Below are positions 25,888-40,000 of a DNA stretch of 64,000 nt, in pieces. Each line of letters begins with the position of its first letter. The first letter of the stretch is position 1. Source of the DNA: Tigriopus japonicus (lineage: Eukaryota; Arthropoda; Copepoda; Harpacticoida; Harpacticidae); assembly GCA_010645155.1 (NCBI GenBank), contig JAAGOF010000046.1, positions 702,921-766,920 on the forward strand, given 5' to 3'. The notes under the pieces are model-generated. The model ran no database searches. It was given only the letters and a program-made list of their open reading frames with translations, and was not told the origin of the DNA. The translations under genes and the position numbers were made by a program.

Positions 25888-28800
25888 TCTTAAAAAGAAT
25901 CATTATTTCTAGAAAAAAATTCCATTGTATTTGGTGAAGGAAATCTGGCTTATAAAGAGAAGACGCCATGTTTCTACTCCATAATAATTGAATGAAGCTT
26001 TCCTCTATGCAACATTTTTTTTTTCAATTTTCAGAATCAATCATTTTTGTCAGAAAGTAAGGTGGCAAAAATGGAACATATTTTTCATCTACGTACTACA
26101 TTAAGTAAAGAAGTTTTGGTTCCTATCCGCAGTTAATTGAAATGAGAATATTGACCACCTACATAATCATATTCACATCAAGAGAAACTGATTTACATTA
26201 CCTTTTAAAGTATCTGAGTCCACCTCTTAGGGGGTTGTGGAGAGGCCTATAAACGTTCCACATCGACCTTCAAATAAACAGAATATTGAAAGAAAGACAA
26301 TGTCTACTCAGTAAAATCAAGACCTCATTTGCAGAAACTAAATTGCTTGGCTTCTTCTAAAAAGCATTATTCCCTTTACTCGCCCTTTGATTTACTGTAG
26401 TTGCCTTAAGAACCAACAAAAAAAGAACCATCTGTGGACTTCTTTGCATAAAAATATTGCAAGTAGGCCAAAAGGAAAAGTTTTACCATTCTTTGGATTT
26501 AAAAGCTATTTTTGTAGAAACTTTCAACACATCCCTTCTCGTAATATTAGGCTAAAGTCAAGTTCTGAACCATTTAATTCTTGAGAACTAACTCTTGTTT
26601 ACTTACTTAGCCGATACATCTTCCATTCTTCTAATTGACATTTAATATCATGAACATTTATTAGGAGGGACTTGGCAGGTACATCCAAGATTTCAATTTC
26701 ATTCCAAGAATGCCGTGAATGCATTTGCATTTCAATTGTATATCTAATTAAGTGTTTTTCGTTTCGTTTTTAATGGACCACATCAAGTTTTAAAACGGCA
26801 CGGAACGATCTTTTACAATTCCTTATTCCTGAAATGTACGTGTACGTTTCTTTTTGACCTTCGCATTAGGAAAGTGTTTTATTCTTGGAAATCAGCCTTC
26901 AATTGGATTTGGAAGACGGACAACATATTTAAATAGCAATTATTGCATTTCAGGTCAACCCCTAACAGCTACTAGGTTCTCCATCTACATGTTTACCATA
27001 TATGAAACGCTTACCCTTTTGGACTAGAGTTGTACAAAAGGGAACGTAAAACATCATCGAATTATGAATGGACATTGAATATTCAGAAACAGTAAAGCCT
27101 TGCTTGTATTTAATAGACATTTATTGTGAGAGCAAATATCATCATAGAATAACTAAAAAAACGATTGCATTGAGCTTCTTTTTTTTTGATGAAACTTTAC
27201 CCTATGTCCTACATAAAATATCGCTTCAGCCTTCCAATACTGAATATAATGTCGCTCAACGAGTGTTTGAATGAAGCAATATTGGGCTCCTCTAAAGAAT
27301 TATGTAATATCGCAACAATGCCAACTTTGATTACCACACCGCATATTTTACCATCTTGTAACATTTTCTAGGGTCCAATTAGTCGTCTAAAAAGAAACCT
27401 TCTATACACTTTGTCTTGTTTCCGTCCAAAATTGTGTTACCAACAACTGCAATATCCTTCGTAACGAACTTTGGTCCCAGTTTACCAACGTACATGTGGT
27501 CATCATCCTCTTTTTAGAGAGACAATCTTCCATCTGAACCATACAGTAATTCAAAAACCAGGATATCTGTTTGTGTCGCATATAAATCACCGGCAAATCT
27601 TTGGACTTGAATGACACACTTGAGTAACGAATCACTTCAGAGGAGGTCCACGCCTTATTTTCACCCAGTTTCCTGCTGCTCGCTCAAAGGCAAAGGCCAT
27701 GGGGATTTTGACGTCGGTGCGAACAGCGAAAAAACTTGTCGACAAGCCAGACACTCCAATTGAAGATGATTGAAATGCACTCATATTCCGTTTGTCTCTC
27801 TTGTCCCTGCTTGAGTAGCAATAAAAATGAGGCCATATCTAAGACTTCCTAAATGACTGTTTTCCTCTTTCCTGTTAAGATTAACACATTTTGGGGTGGT
27901 CACTTTTTTCATGAGATCATCCGACGATATTGTGTTTGATAATCGCGAACCTTGGATAATTCTGAAGCATCTCGATCTCCACGGATTTTCCACTGCATTC
28001 CAATTCTGCCTGGCGGCCTTCATGACGACAGGCTGAATTGGCTGCTAGGTGCTCCTAAAAGGCCGACCCCAATCTCGGTACTCCCAAAATTTGCCAGGCA
28101 TTCCGCCCATGCTAAACTCATCAATTCTACAAGAGTAAACTTTGCTGGACCCATAAGATATCCGATCCATATTCCTAAAACAGTTTAACGATTTGAGGAG
28201 ATATCAACCTAAATAAATGAGTTTAGCTCATGACATATTTTTGTCGCTATTTTTACAACTGTCCAAATGTCTCTTGAAGACATATACCCTCGTTGTCCAC
28301 CCGAAAAGTGAGCTCATAACTTCCCACCCAAGACAGGAATGCCGGGGGAGGTTATGCAGAAGGTAAGTCAGTAGTTCAGGCACAGATAGGCAAGTAGTGG
28401 ACAAGAGCACTGATGATTTGAGATCATCCCATGGCAAGACTTTCCAGCCAGCCACTCACCCACCTATGTGTTAGCAAGGCCATGCAACAGCCAATTCGAA
28501 AGGAAAGTGTTCTTGGCTCATGGCTCAATTCGAGCTAGCTGGCCTTTACTTCCCAGATTCACGCTAGAGGACACTGCCTTTTGTGGCCCAGGTGAGGTTG
28601 AGGCCTGCCCAAGGCGATTCGAATTACCCCAAGCTACGGTAGTACGCCTCCTTTGGGGAGAAAGGCTGCCCAAGGAAAAGGGAGAAAGAGGGAACAAACG
28701 ACCTAGGAGATAGATATTCTGAGCCTGAGAGAGCTTCGGGATTGAGAAGGGTGGTGAATTCATGGAATAGTGGTGGGAAATTGAGGTGAAAATTTGAGGC

Positions 28801-31800
28801 GATCTAGGAGAGAAAAATTGAGATTTTCGATCATCCAAGAAAATCTTCCAACTTTTTTCCACTCCAAAGGGCAGAGGTCCTCTTGGAGACTCGTTTCATT
28901 CGGACCAGGTAAGAGATAGGAACAGATTTGGGAGGCCAATTGATGCATCCCATCGTTCCACCATGATTGGAACCCATTTTCAATGGCGTTCAGCTCCTTT
29001 AAGACCACCTATTTTAGATCGGCCAAAGTAGTCAAATAGATAATATTCCATTTGAAAGGGATTTCAATGCTGACTTATTGGAGGTTCCAAAAATACTCTC
29101 CCGATGATTCATTTCATCGGATTACACCTTCAAATTGATTCAAGGATTCCAATTAACCTTACCTCCGAATCAAAGTACAGACTATTTTTATTTGATAAAT
29201 ATAAATTCATTTCCCCACAAAGTGGGTTCAGCAACTCTGAACTTGTCGTGTCAAGTGCTCCAAGTGCAAAAACTTGTTGAAATGAAATTGGCCTTCCTAG
29301 AGTGAGTGTTGGTGGCCGCTTTAGAATCAAAAAGTTTGACTGGACTTTGTTTTTGTGTTGAAAAGTTTGGTCTTCTTTTCTGCTTTTCGAGGAGTGATTC
29401 TCTCTTTTCTTCACACATCGCCAAGATCTTTCTCTCTTCTGGCAGGGTGAGCTTTTTTAAGGGGGACAGGAAGGAAGGTGAGACGGTTACTGGCTTTCTC
29501 TTCAATGAACTAGACACGTCCATTCATGTATTTTGGGCCTCAATTTGAATGCTTTGATTTCTATTTCCCAACGCCACCTTGTGTTTTGTGTATGCTCCTG
29601 CTGCTGCTACTGGAAGTACCGTTTAATCGGGTGCAAAAAAATGTTTAATGGCCCACGAACGATTCTTGATTCATCGCACAAAACACGCTCTGGTTGAAAG
29701 AAAGATGGGGCAATGAAAGGATACGGGCAACAGTTTTTGCCAAACGAAAAATGCACTCGATATCCTTACATCTTACAATTTCTTTTATTTTCTGGTTTGC
29801 CTCCTCTCTTTCTAGAAAAGCAATCTAAAAGTTTGGTACTTCACACTGGATTCAAGATATATTTTGAATTTCGCGCTTTTTCTATATCAGCGCGATTTCA
29901 AAGTCAGCTGATTTAACGCTTGGTCAGTCCTAGGATATTTTTGATTTTGTAAGACCACGTGTGGCATTCAGAAAAGAGGCTTGGGCAACGTGAGATAATT
30001 CTGGCCAATCCGCCGTTTTTTCGGCGGTCTTTCTCACACTCTCACACCTTTTTCTCGCTTCATTGGATTCTCACTGTCTTTTGGGCAATCGCTTGGCTAC
30101 TTGCTAAAAAACTGACTTATCAGGGACTGCTTTATGTCCTGATAAAGAAACCACGCTCGTTGTTCTGTTCTCGCTTTCTTTTTGATGTTCCAAAGCCTCT
30201 TTGAGTTTGCTGTCTTTTTTGGAGGAACAAATGAGATTTTGAGCTCATTGTTAGCTATGTTATTTAACCGCACACGCACACTGCTAATAGAGGAAAATCC
30301 TAATTTCCGGCACCTGCTGACGATGATGCTTTGACTTTGTGCAAGTTCTTTATTTAGGAACCTCGGAGAAATTGTTCTTCAGATGGAACTATTTCATAAT
30401 GGGAAATGCACAAACTGCATTTTAAAATATCTAATCGTAATGGAGTGGCTTTCATTTAATTAAAAAGCAAGAAGATACCCACTGAATCTTGATTATGATG
30501 ATTTAAGCTTTAAAATGTGACCATTTAGGAGCCGAAAGCGTTTAACGAAAGCCAATTTATGCCGAGTTCTAGCTAAGCCTCAAGTTAGGCAATTTGCTTC
30601 CTATTTTAGGGGCTATATTTGGAAGTCGCTTGATGGGCGAATGCACCTTTTCAAATGGGTTATGAATTCCTTCATCATTACCATTCTTGCATTACTACGA
30701 AAGCCTTTCACCTATTCAGTTTATAGTGGTCAGAACCAAAAGACAGTTGATCTATTTTTAACCGGTCGCTGATCCAAGGGATCGTTTGAAATGAACAATA
30801 AGATGGAACTTGTCTTCAAATTGAAGAATCCCGACTGGAATTCAAATTAGTCTTGAACCTCCCTCCCTCGAAAGCCACTTCTTTTGAGCAAATGAATTGC
30901 TCAATATCACAACCTATTTCGGTTTCGAATGAAGTTTTGGGAGCGGAGCCGTCTGTCAACCGCAACAATCCTTATACATTCTGGACTTTTGACGAAATCG
31001 AAACCCAAGACTTTTAGCAAAATTACCTACGGAACAATCGGAAAAAGTTTCACGTCGTCTAGCATGCTCTGAAGTACTTTTCGAGGCAGGCCGATGTCAT
31101 GGCATCTGGGACATTTTCCAGTTTCGAGTCAGGCACTCAGTAAGGGATTGCCTGACGTGTCCCTTGTCTCGTTAGTCAATTAACCTCGCTAGGCGTTTGA
31201 ATACGTACATTTGCGCAAGAGTGACGAGCGATTGATTAATCCGGATGCTTTCTAATCCAAAAGAGGGGGACATTCCATTCTTGATGTTGGCCAAAAAGTG
31301 TAGGCCCAAGGCCAAGCCATCATCATTATTATGATCATGCATATCGGCACTCCTATTCAGGGGAAATTTCTCAATCTGATGGACATTCGATAGTCCGCAA
31401 TAGACGAAGATAGATCCTGGCAAAAACTCACTCTTGAGACATGGATGACTGGATCAGCAGTCATGTATGAAACGATGACTGACTGACATTGACCTTGAGG
31501 AAATGCATCTTGTCTCGTAAAGATAGGAAGCTATTCATGTTGTTACTCAAACACAGATAGATATTTAACCTGCTCAATTTCGTCGGCCTGTTGATCTTTC
31601 GAGGCTTTGGTGCAAATGGCATCATCCTGAAATGAAGAAGGTGTGTTTTCCATTGCACCAATTCTATTGGCTTGAGGCCAAGAAGATTGCAAACATATAC
31701 AAAGAGTTTTTGCCAAAAAAGAAATGTCTCCGGAAAGGCAAAGAAATGGAGTGAAAAGTTTCGAATCTCTCATTCTCCGACACCTTTTTGGCATTCCCCT

Positions 31801-33746
31801 TTCAATCCCAAGGCGGTTTTCCGTCAAGACGAAAAAAGGTCCATTGAAAGGTGGAGCCTCAAACCGGGCATAACTCAGAATCCCAATAAAGGCTGGATAA
31901 AGGCTGCTGAGCTGAAGGTCCATGGATCGAGTTGTCCTTGGTCTAATACGAAGTCGGGCCGAATGGCAAACAATCGAGGCGTTGAAACGTTTAAAATCGA
32001 TATCTGAAAATGTGCTCGGAATGAGAAGAGACTTCAAACTTTCGACTCGGCAGACAAACACACTCATCTTTTCCGATTTTTTTCTTCTTTCTCGACTTGT
32101 TCTCAGAACACTTTTGAATGTCGGAAATGGCAGAAAGAGCAGCACTCTTTCTTACTCCGGGACCTTTCCACTCTCAAAAGTTAACAGTCACGGAATGTTA
32201 ACAAAAGCTCGCCTAGAAATGGGTCACTTCTCTTTTTTATTTGAGTTCTGTGAAACATCAATTTTAAGACAACAATCATTCGTGCTGGATTCTCACAAAT
32301 TCAATTTCGAAAATGCATTCCCGCAAGGGTTTGGATCTCGTTTTTATGCCTTCTTCAATTCTAAGAGGGTAATCAATATTTGTGTCAGCTTCCCAAAAAG
32401 TTCTTCTAAGGACACAAATCCATTCAATTATATTACGTCGTCTCAAGGAAAAACGCGAAAGAAAGTGGATCTCATCAGATGAGCTTTGACAGCGGACAAT
32501 GCATTTCGGTCGGTGTCATGCAAGCCAATTTTCGAATAAGGCCAAGTTTTCCAAAAACGCCAAGACCAGCTCCTACTATCATTATCCCGGAATGACCTTC
32601 AAACACACATAGTATCGGTCCCTGATCATGTCGCGTCCACTGTTAACTGGCCAGCAAGGCCATGACTGACCTGGACCAAGGCAATTTACAACGATGTAAA
32701 TCACGAAGACCGCCGAACTGGACTCTCGAAGAGTATGTAGTATACATATAAACTCACGCTCTTAAAGGAGTTCAAGCCGTAAAAGTTGACCAAACTTTTG
32801 AGCAGATGGCAATTTCTCAGATTTTCCCTCAATCTAAATGGCCATGGACCGGAGTTGAGGCAAGGTTTCAGGGGCGCTCGTGGCCATGATAAGGCCGCTT
32901 GGGTGCGATAAGAAGATGCACGCTGGCAAACTCGCTCCATTATGGTGCATTAAGATGGTCTTTCCTCTCTCTCTTTCCCTCTTATTGTTGGCAAATAATG
33001 GGGAAACCTCCGCGGAGAAGTTCAATTTGTCAAATGCAATCTCTGTCGTGACGACTCAAACTCAGGGCCTCTAAAGTTTTTTGTCCCCTACTGTCTTTCC
33101 GTTTAGGAAATACGAGAGGGCAAAGAGATGTTCCAGTAAGAGTGGACTGAGAGTTTTCTCGTTTAAGTAAGCTTCTTAAATTGTTGAATAGCAGAATATT
33201 CACGTTGCTTTTGGTATTATTTTGTCAATAAAGTGGAACAATAATATCTTGGCAAGAACACGAGACCCACTCTAGAATTTTTGGCTCTGTGATGAGTAGC
33301 ACTCCCATATCAGTAAAAGACGGGAGAAAAAGGGGGTAATTGTTTGGATATCTGACAGAGGAGACAAAGTGGGCAATGATGACAAACCCATTCTCACTCA
33401 CTGACCCAATTCTACCCGGGAAAATTCCCAGCGAAATGGTCACCCATAAAACCTTACTACCTTGCCCTCACTCGCTTCAAGTTGATTTAGTCATACATGA
33501 GGTGACCCAAACCTAATCTCATTTGTCTTATTTTAGGTGGTTGGCGGAACTTTCCATTGGATCGACTGACCAGTCATTCAATTTCGGCCTTCAAGGCCAG
33601 GCCAAAAGGCCACCACATCTACTAAAGCCCGCCTCAAATCAGGTATGCATGACATCTAGTTTCACGTTCGGCCTTAAAATAAGTTCCACATTTGTTCCAG
33701 GCCCTCAATCCGTTCCACGAACTAAGACCCTGCGGCACCTATCGCA

Positions 33747-34065
33747 ATGGGGTCGCTGAGTGGCGAGAATTACGCACCGCGTTTTGTCCACAAACCTCAA
33801 CTCCGCCAGGAGGACGATGGCAACCGGTTAATCTTCGAATGTGAGCTTGCTGGCTCCCCTCAACCCAATGTTTATTGGTTCAGGGGAGACTCACAAATTT
33901 CGGAGGATGATCGAACCTACGTCCGGGTCCAGGAGACCCCCAATCGAACATTCCTGGTGGTGCTTGAGCTCAATGATGTGGTCGAGAGCGATGCTGGCTT
34001 GTACAAGGTCAAGGCTAAGAATAAGTATGGAGAGGTTGCTGCCTCCATCAACCTTAATTTTAGCC
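33747..34065 (+). CDS. Muscle gene exon 1: start and Ig1
   Basis: Encodes residues 1-106. After a short leader (MGSLSGENY) an I-set Ig domain begins at APRFVHKPQ, with cysteine in FECELAG, tryptophan in VYWFRGD and the DAGLYKVKAKN strand, where valine replaces the usual second cysteine. It ends in ASINLNF, a twitchin-type domain end. Donor GTGAGT, phase 1. Confidence 0.88.
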
Positions 34066-37000
34066 GTGAGTATTTTCATAATTTTCATTTGGATTCCATG
34101 TCATATAGCTTGAGAGTTGAAGTCATGGAAAGTTGTCTTGAAAGTACTCTTTTAGTGAGATTTACCACGTGAACCCTCATTATCGGGAAAACTGCGTTGG
34201 TATTTAACTAAAAGAGAACAATAGTGGGTTTCTGAATATTGGAGTATTGATAGAGCGCTTACCTGCTATCTAAAGCCACGTAGTCATTGTTTTGAACGTG
34301 AGAGTTTCCAACAGAGCTCTTCACTCTCAAAAGTATGATACTAAATTGTGTATCTTCGCAAAGCATGAATACACATCTATCAGTAATTATGAAGAAGACT
34401 ACGCCTGAAATAACTAGTTTCAGACATTAGTAAGGGTAAAGGAAATTCTATCAAGAAGTAAAGATAGTATGTATATGATGTATATGAAGTATTCAAAATT
34501 TTCTTCGCTCTCATTTTTCAGCCGTGGATGCCCCCACCATGCCGTAAGTGATTTTTTTTACCGTCACTTTGTCATCTCACCCATTTCTAGAAAATCACTT
34601 GACAGTTCCCGATCCATGACATTTCTTTTTCAATGAATATTCAAATGAACTCGACAAGATAGCTTCATTTTTGGGGACTTGGCTTTTTTTCTGCTTGGTC
34701 ACCGTGATCCCATTTGACGAAATGGAACCGTTTGTCATGGTTCCGCTTTCTGTTTCAACTTGTTGGCCCAGTCTTAAAGAGATATCAAAATTGAACTATT
34801 CGAGATCAAATAATTTTGCATTCATCTTTGTGCTTTTTTTGTCTTCAGTCAAGTGGATGGAATGGCTCCAACCTTCGCAATCAAGCCGTCCATTCAACAG
34901 ACGAATGAGACCACCCTTGTGTTCCACTGCTCAATCGTTGCAGATCCCAAACCATCAATCTCTTGGTTCAGAAACGGCGTCAAGGTGCAAGACGACCCAA
35001 AGTTCCAGGTGAGGAGCGAGAGATCCAAAATCGAGCTCTTCATCAGTGAAGGCACAATTCTAACATTACATTTTGCTAAATTGGATCACAAGATGTTGCC
35101 ATTCTCCATGGAAGGAACTCTTTGCCTTCCAATATGGCTGAAGTTGGTCTCGTGTGGGACATAATGGAAAACTTCCCTTCTATGAGCACTTTTTCTTGTT
35201 AGCCGATTAGTTTTACCATTTTGTAACACATCACTGACATTCAAACTTTGCGAAAGTTGCTCCACAAAAAACGAGGAAGCGTTCCAGAGGTTGTTTGAAG
35301 AACCTTGATGTGTGCTTTTGGGTGGAATATTTCATCTTCACGGTTGAGAGTATTAAGATAAAAAGAAAGTCTGGCGAGGGCTCACATAAGCATATTTATG
35401 TACATTACGATGCCACTCTCTAACCCATGCATACTAAAGAGCGTCATCAAATTGAATCTTGGTTGTTCTCGTGTTAAAATTTACATATATTTATCATTTT
35501 GAAATAGTGGCCACACATCCGGTTTATTTTCAAAGCTTTTGTAAGCAAGCCAAAGAAGCGAACATTTTAAGCCGTGTTTGTGGTCCAATCATTGGCCATT
35601 TCTCTCGCCTCAATGAATAGATGTGGAAACGAGGACTGATTCATGGATCTAAAGATCCAGTTCCGACCAATCATCGTCTTTTAGGATGCATTCGTAATTG
35701 ATTTCCATTCCCGAGTCTCACGAAATTGAATTTATGACCATGGAGGCCTTTTTAGACTAGACCAAGTTCAAAGAGTGGAAACTAAGACGAAGACAAAGTA
35801 CTTTTTGGTGTGGGGAGAATTTTTTTCAAAAATCATGCCTATCTTTTTTCAGGTGGTGACGAAAGAAGTGAATGGCTACACTTTTGACTGCTCTTTGTTC
35901 CTCTCAGATGTCACAGTAGAAGATGCAGGCAAATATAAAGTCACAGCCCGAAATGACCTTGGAGAGTCAAATGCTACCATCAGCTTAAATTTCGACAGTA
36001 AGTTTTTCTTCATTTCTTACTCAATTCCAATATCCATGTTGTACCCTTCATTTTTCACTCTCTGATGACTCAACTTTAATTTGGAGGAAGTGGAATGGTA
36101 AAAGTTTCTTGTTCCCAAGAACCAATCATATTTAACAGTGTTTCAAGTTTAGTTCCATTTGAGAGGAATCGAGGTTAAAATGAAAATCTGTTCTGCGATA
36201 AAATACCTTCATAAAACTTGGGAGTAGAATGTATCTGAAAACAAGTTGAATGTCTTTATGTCAACGCTAGGGCTCAAATTGAAACTTTTTGATATCTGTC
36301 ATGTACTGGCAGATGCCTTGACACTTTGGTTCTACAAGAATGATTGATCTTTCATAAGCATAATTCAGCTTGACAAGGGTCTCTTTACCAAAGGTTGACC
36401 TTTTTTTGATCTTGTCCTTTTCCTCGCCAATAAAAAAAACGGGAAGTTAGTTTGATTTAATATTTATTCCATTCCACGTATGAATCAGAGACCTTCAGAG
36501 TACTTCTTCAAGCTTCGAGAAAACAGTCATTTGTTGAGCGCAGAAATGTCCGAGTTTTTGTTCATAAAACAGGCGCTCATTAATCACATGTTCGCCTGAA
36601 GTTTCAACAATCAGGAACATAAACTACGGTCGGAAAATGGACCCCCTGCAAAGATGGATCTGAAAAGTGGGGCTCTTCGCTATTGATGTTGTCGATTGAC
36701 TTGGTAATCCTTGTTCAAATAGAGCCATGTTTCTTTGTGCCAAGTCCCATCTCCCGTCTTTTATGGCATCTTTGTTCCACGAAGCGAGGATCTTGATCAA
36801 AACCAAGTTGGATTATTTCCGAGCACTTGCCCCCCAAAAAAAGGTTCCATTTCACCAAACAGACTTTCTCATTCCTACTTCCCACTTTTATGGGGTGAAA
36901 CTTTAATTACCTTTCCGAATCTCCAAATGGCTCTTTGATAGACAAAGACCCAAGTTTCGTTCACCAAAATATAGACAAGAAATTAACACGTACAACTTTA

Positions 37001-40000
37001 CTGACCCAAAAACGACTCCCAAAAGATCCATTGGTCTAAAAGAGAAGGAGGACTTGGTTTTATGTGAATCTCTCGTTGGCCTTCTATTTGTTGTTGAAAA
37101 GAAAAGAACGACCTTCAGAATCAATGCGAAAAGAACAGTCCATTTCACCAGAAGGTAATGTAAACGTTTGATACATCGACCAGTTTTCTCGATATCTGGT
37201 GCGATTTGTACTCACAAGAGAGAATGGAAGTGTTCCTGGAACAATCTTTGGAGCTTTGATCAGGAAAGATATTACGGCAATGCCAAGTTACGTGATAAAT
37301 AGACTCAATACCTGTTGAAGGGCTCCTTCATTTGAAGTGACATCCATTTCACATCTCGAAAAATCCCAAGTTTTTGGCTTCTTAGCGTCTCTAGGGAGCA
37401 TCAGGGCTTGAGATCTCTTCGTGAGAATGCTCATAAATCTTGGCACGAGGACATTCTAGTAATAGCCAAACTTTTTTCCGTCTTTGTTCAGATTGTCTGC
37501 ATTCGCAATGCTTTTAGCATTTTGAGCCAAGGACACGAAAACGTATTTAAAACATGATGAAGATCGAGTCTTTGTGACAACCAGAGTTACTAACAAACTT
37601 CCCGTTTCAGGTGATGAAGTCCCAGTTCCAAAGAATGGAGTGCGTCCCACTTTCACAGGAAGACCCGTGATTCGCCAAACTGAGGACGATGCGAGAATTG
37701 TGTTCGAGTGTAAATTGGTGGGTGATCCTTTACCAGAGATCTCTTGGTAAGTACCAAGAAAAGTGTGATGTAACCCGAAAAGAGCCCACTCATGAGTGAC
37801 TTAACCTAGTCCATTGTTCCTTTTGGTCAGCCTTGTCCACAATCTGTAGCCCTTTTGTCGTGTCAAGATTCAAGGGCGGATGGCTTTAATCTTGGAATTG
37901 AATACCCTCGTTTTCCTGACTGAGTCCATCACTGGATTTGATGCGCACATGCTCGGGGATTAGGAGCCTTTAAAACATAAACTGGCGAGATACTGATCCC
38001 TTTTATGCGTTGCTCCACTTTTCGGATCGTGTTGTTCCAATGACCTACAGGATTCGAATGGATCTATTTGAGGGGTCCTGGTGGAAACCCTATCTTTTAC
38101 GATCTCGACTAGGATCCAACACACGAGAGACGAAAAGTCACATTCTCGAACCACGATTAGGGAGCTCAATGAAAATGGGACTGTAGGTGGCAAAGATGAT
38201 AAGGCCACCAAATGCACAAAGTTGGCGCACCTTTTAAAAAGTTCTAGACCCTCAAATTATCGGGGTCAAAGTTCAGTCGAGCTGTTTTGTGTTGCCATGA
38301 CAATGAATTAGATCAAGGAAAGCTTCAATACTTGCGTATAGAACGCCCATTAAGGCCACGAACCAACCCGATATGCTATTTGCTTTAAAGGGTACATAAT
38401 CTTTCATGAGAATTCTTAGACGCGATGGGTTCAAGAGCGTGATAGTACTCTGAGGATTAATCATTAATTTCATGGATGATCGCACGACACCACGAGATTT
38501 ATCTCTCAGTGAAAAGCTGCTTATCGATAATGGCAATTATTTTCCCTAGGTACCACAATGAAACCAAGATCTCGGCTTCCCGTCGCCACAAGTTCAAGAT
38601 TGAAGAATCGGAGAACAAGTTGTTCTACATTTGCTTTCTGGAAATCTTGGACGTGGAGGCTTCAGATGCGGGCACATACAAGGCCGTGGCCAGAAGCTCC
38701 ATGGGCGAGGGTCATGCCACTATCAATCTCAATTTTGAAGAGGGTAAGAAGACCAGCTCTAGACTCCTTCTTCATCCTTGATAATAGCTCGGGAACTGGG
38801 TTTGCTCAACAGATTGGGTCCAAGTTCTTTAAATTCAAAATCATTGGGAACTATTCCTCTGCATTCATCCTATTTTAGAGTTATCTCGGAAAGATGGAGC
38901 CGAGCTTGAAGCAGATGAAGATGGATGATGGAGTCAAAAGAGGAAATGAGAGGTTGCGTGATGTTAATGAATTCGGTACATTATTTCTAGGATTTGATGT
39001 CGGCAATACGCCCAAAATCCCAGATGGAGTGCCCCCGAGGTTCCCAAAGAAACCCAGTATCCGTCAAGAGGGCGACAATTTGATCATGGAGTGTCTTCTG
39101 GAAGCCCATCCTTTCCCAGAAATCACTTGGTATCGGGGTGAAAAGGTAGACTACAAGAAAAAAATGCTTCACTTGTGTTGTTAAAAAATAATCATTTTGC
39201 CCTCCTTTATAGTCCATCAAGGAGAATAAGCGGATACGTTATGAGTGTGCCACTTTGAGAAGCCATCGATACCTTCTGACTCTTACCATCAAAAATCCAA
39301 CTCTGGCGGATGGAGGCATGTATCGATGTAATGCGTTTAACCCTTGTGGTGACAGCAATGCCAATATCGATCTGAACTTTGATAGTAAGTAAAATATGCC
39401 CTGGCTCTTCCATTCTTATGGAATAAGTTCTTATATCATGCCTCATCTTTAAAGCTGGGGACGATGAAGAGGACGACCAAAGAGCACCAGGTGATATGGT
39501 GTCGGATGGTTTGCCTCCCACCTTCACCGAGAAACCCAGGATCATTCCCAATCCTACTGGTACTCTGGTCACCATGAAATTCAGGGTAAAGACAAGTCTC
39601 TCCAATTTGTTGAAGCTAATAAAGCCTCAACCATTTTTTTCGAAATTACAGGTCAAGTCCAGACCCAAGTCTGAAATGCAATGGTACAAAGGGAATCACA
39701 AGATCAAGGAAGGCTCCAAGTTCAGGAGTAAATATGTCGAGCTTGGGGACGACGAATACGAGATCATCTTAGAAATCAATGTAAGGCACTAAATTTGTGC
39801 AGAAGATTGCAAGAAACCGGCCAAATAATATTATATATCTTGACATTTAGAATCCGACGGCTGATGATGGAGGAGATTACAAATGTATCGTGAAAAACGA
39901 TCTTGGCCAACTTCAAGCTAAATTGAATCTGAACATTGAAGCCGAGCCCGTCACTCCAACTCCTCCACCCCAACAAAAGGTCACCCAACAAGAGGCTTCC

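Larger units (their letters stand above)
21206..33746. other. Intergenic region between receptor and muscle gene
   Basis: Holds the 3' flank of the receptor, SINE-like elements (22700-22985, 24601-24671, 25440-25570), a 34-bp direct repeat, and the upstream region of the muscle gene. A possible 5'UTR exon of the muscle gene could begin near 33536 after the acceptor-like TCTTATTTTAG. No protein-coding gene could be supported. The longest frames (around 31543-32482, both strands) look like chance. Confidence 0.5.

Noticed and set aside
30007..30027. Hairpin CCGCCG-T6-CGGCGG resembling a bacterial terminator
   Set aside because: This is a eukaryotic intergenic region; a single short palindrome has no clear meaning here.
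31543..32482. Overlapping 186-200-residue frames on both strands upstream of the muscle gene
   Set aside because: No domain, no consistent splice context, and both strands are open at once, as expected by chance.
34240..34310. Possible tRNA in intron 1 of the muscle gene
   Set aside because: The D-arm-like GATAGAGCGCTTACCTGC is convincing but the T-arm (GTTTTGAACGTG) and stems do not pair.
35009..35164. Reading through the exon 3 donor
   Set aside because: The frame continues about 50 residues but loses the Ig strand pattern, and splicing to 35853 gives a perfect Ig2.
38879..38990. Alternative exon start after CTATTTTAG at 38878
   Set aside because: In the phase required by exon 6 it reaches a TGA within 16 codons, whereas the acceptor at 38990 continues directly into Ig4.
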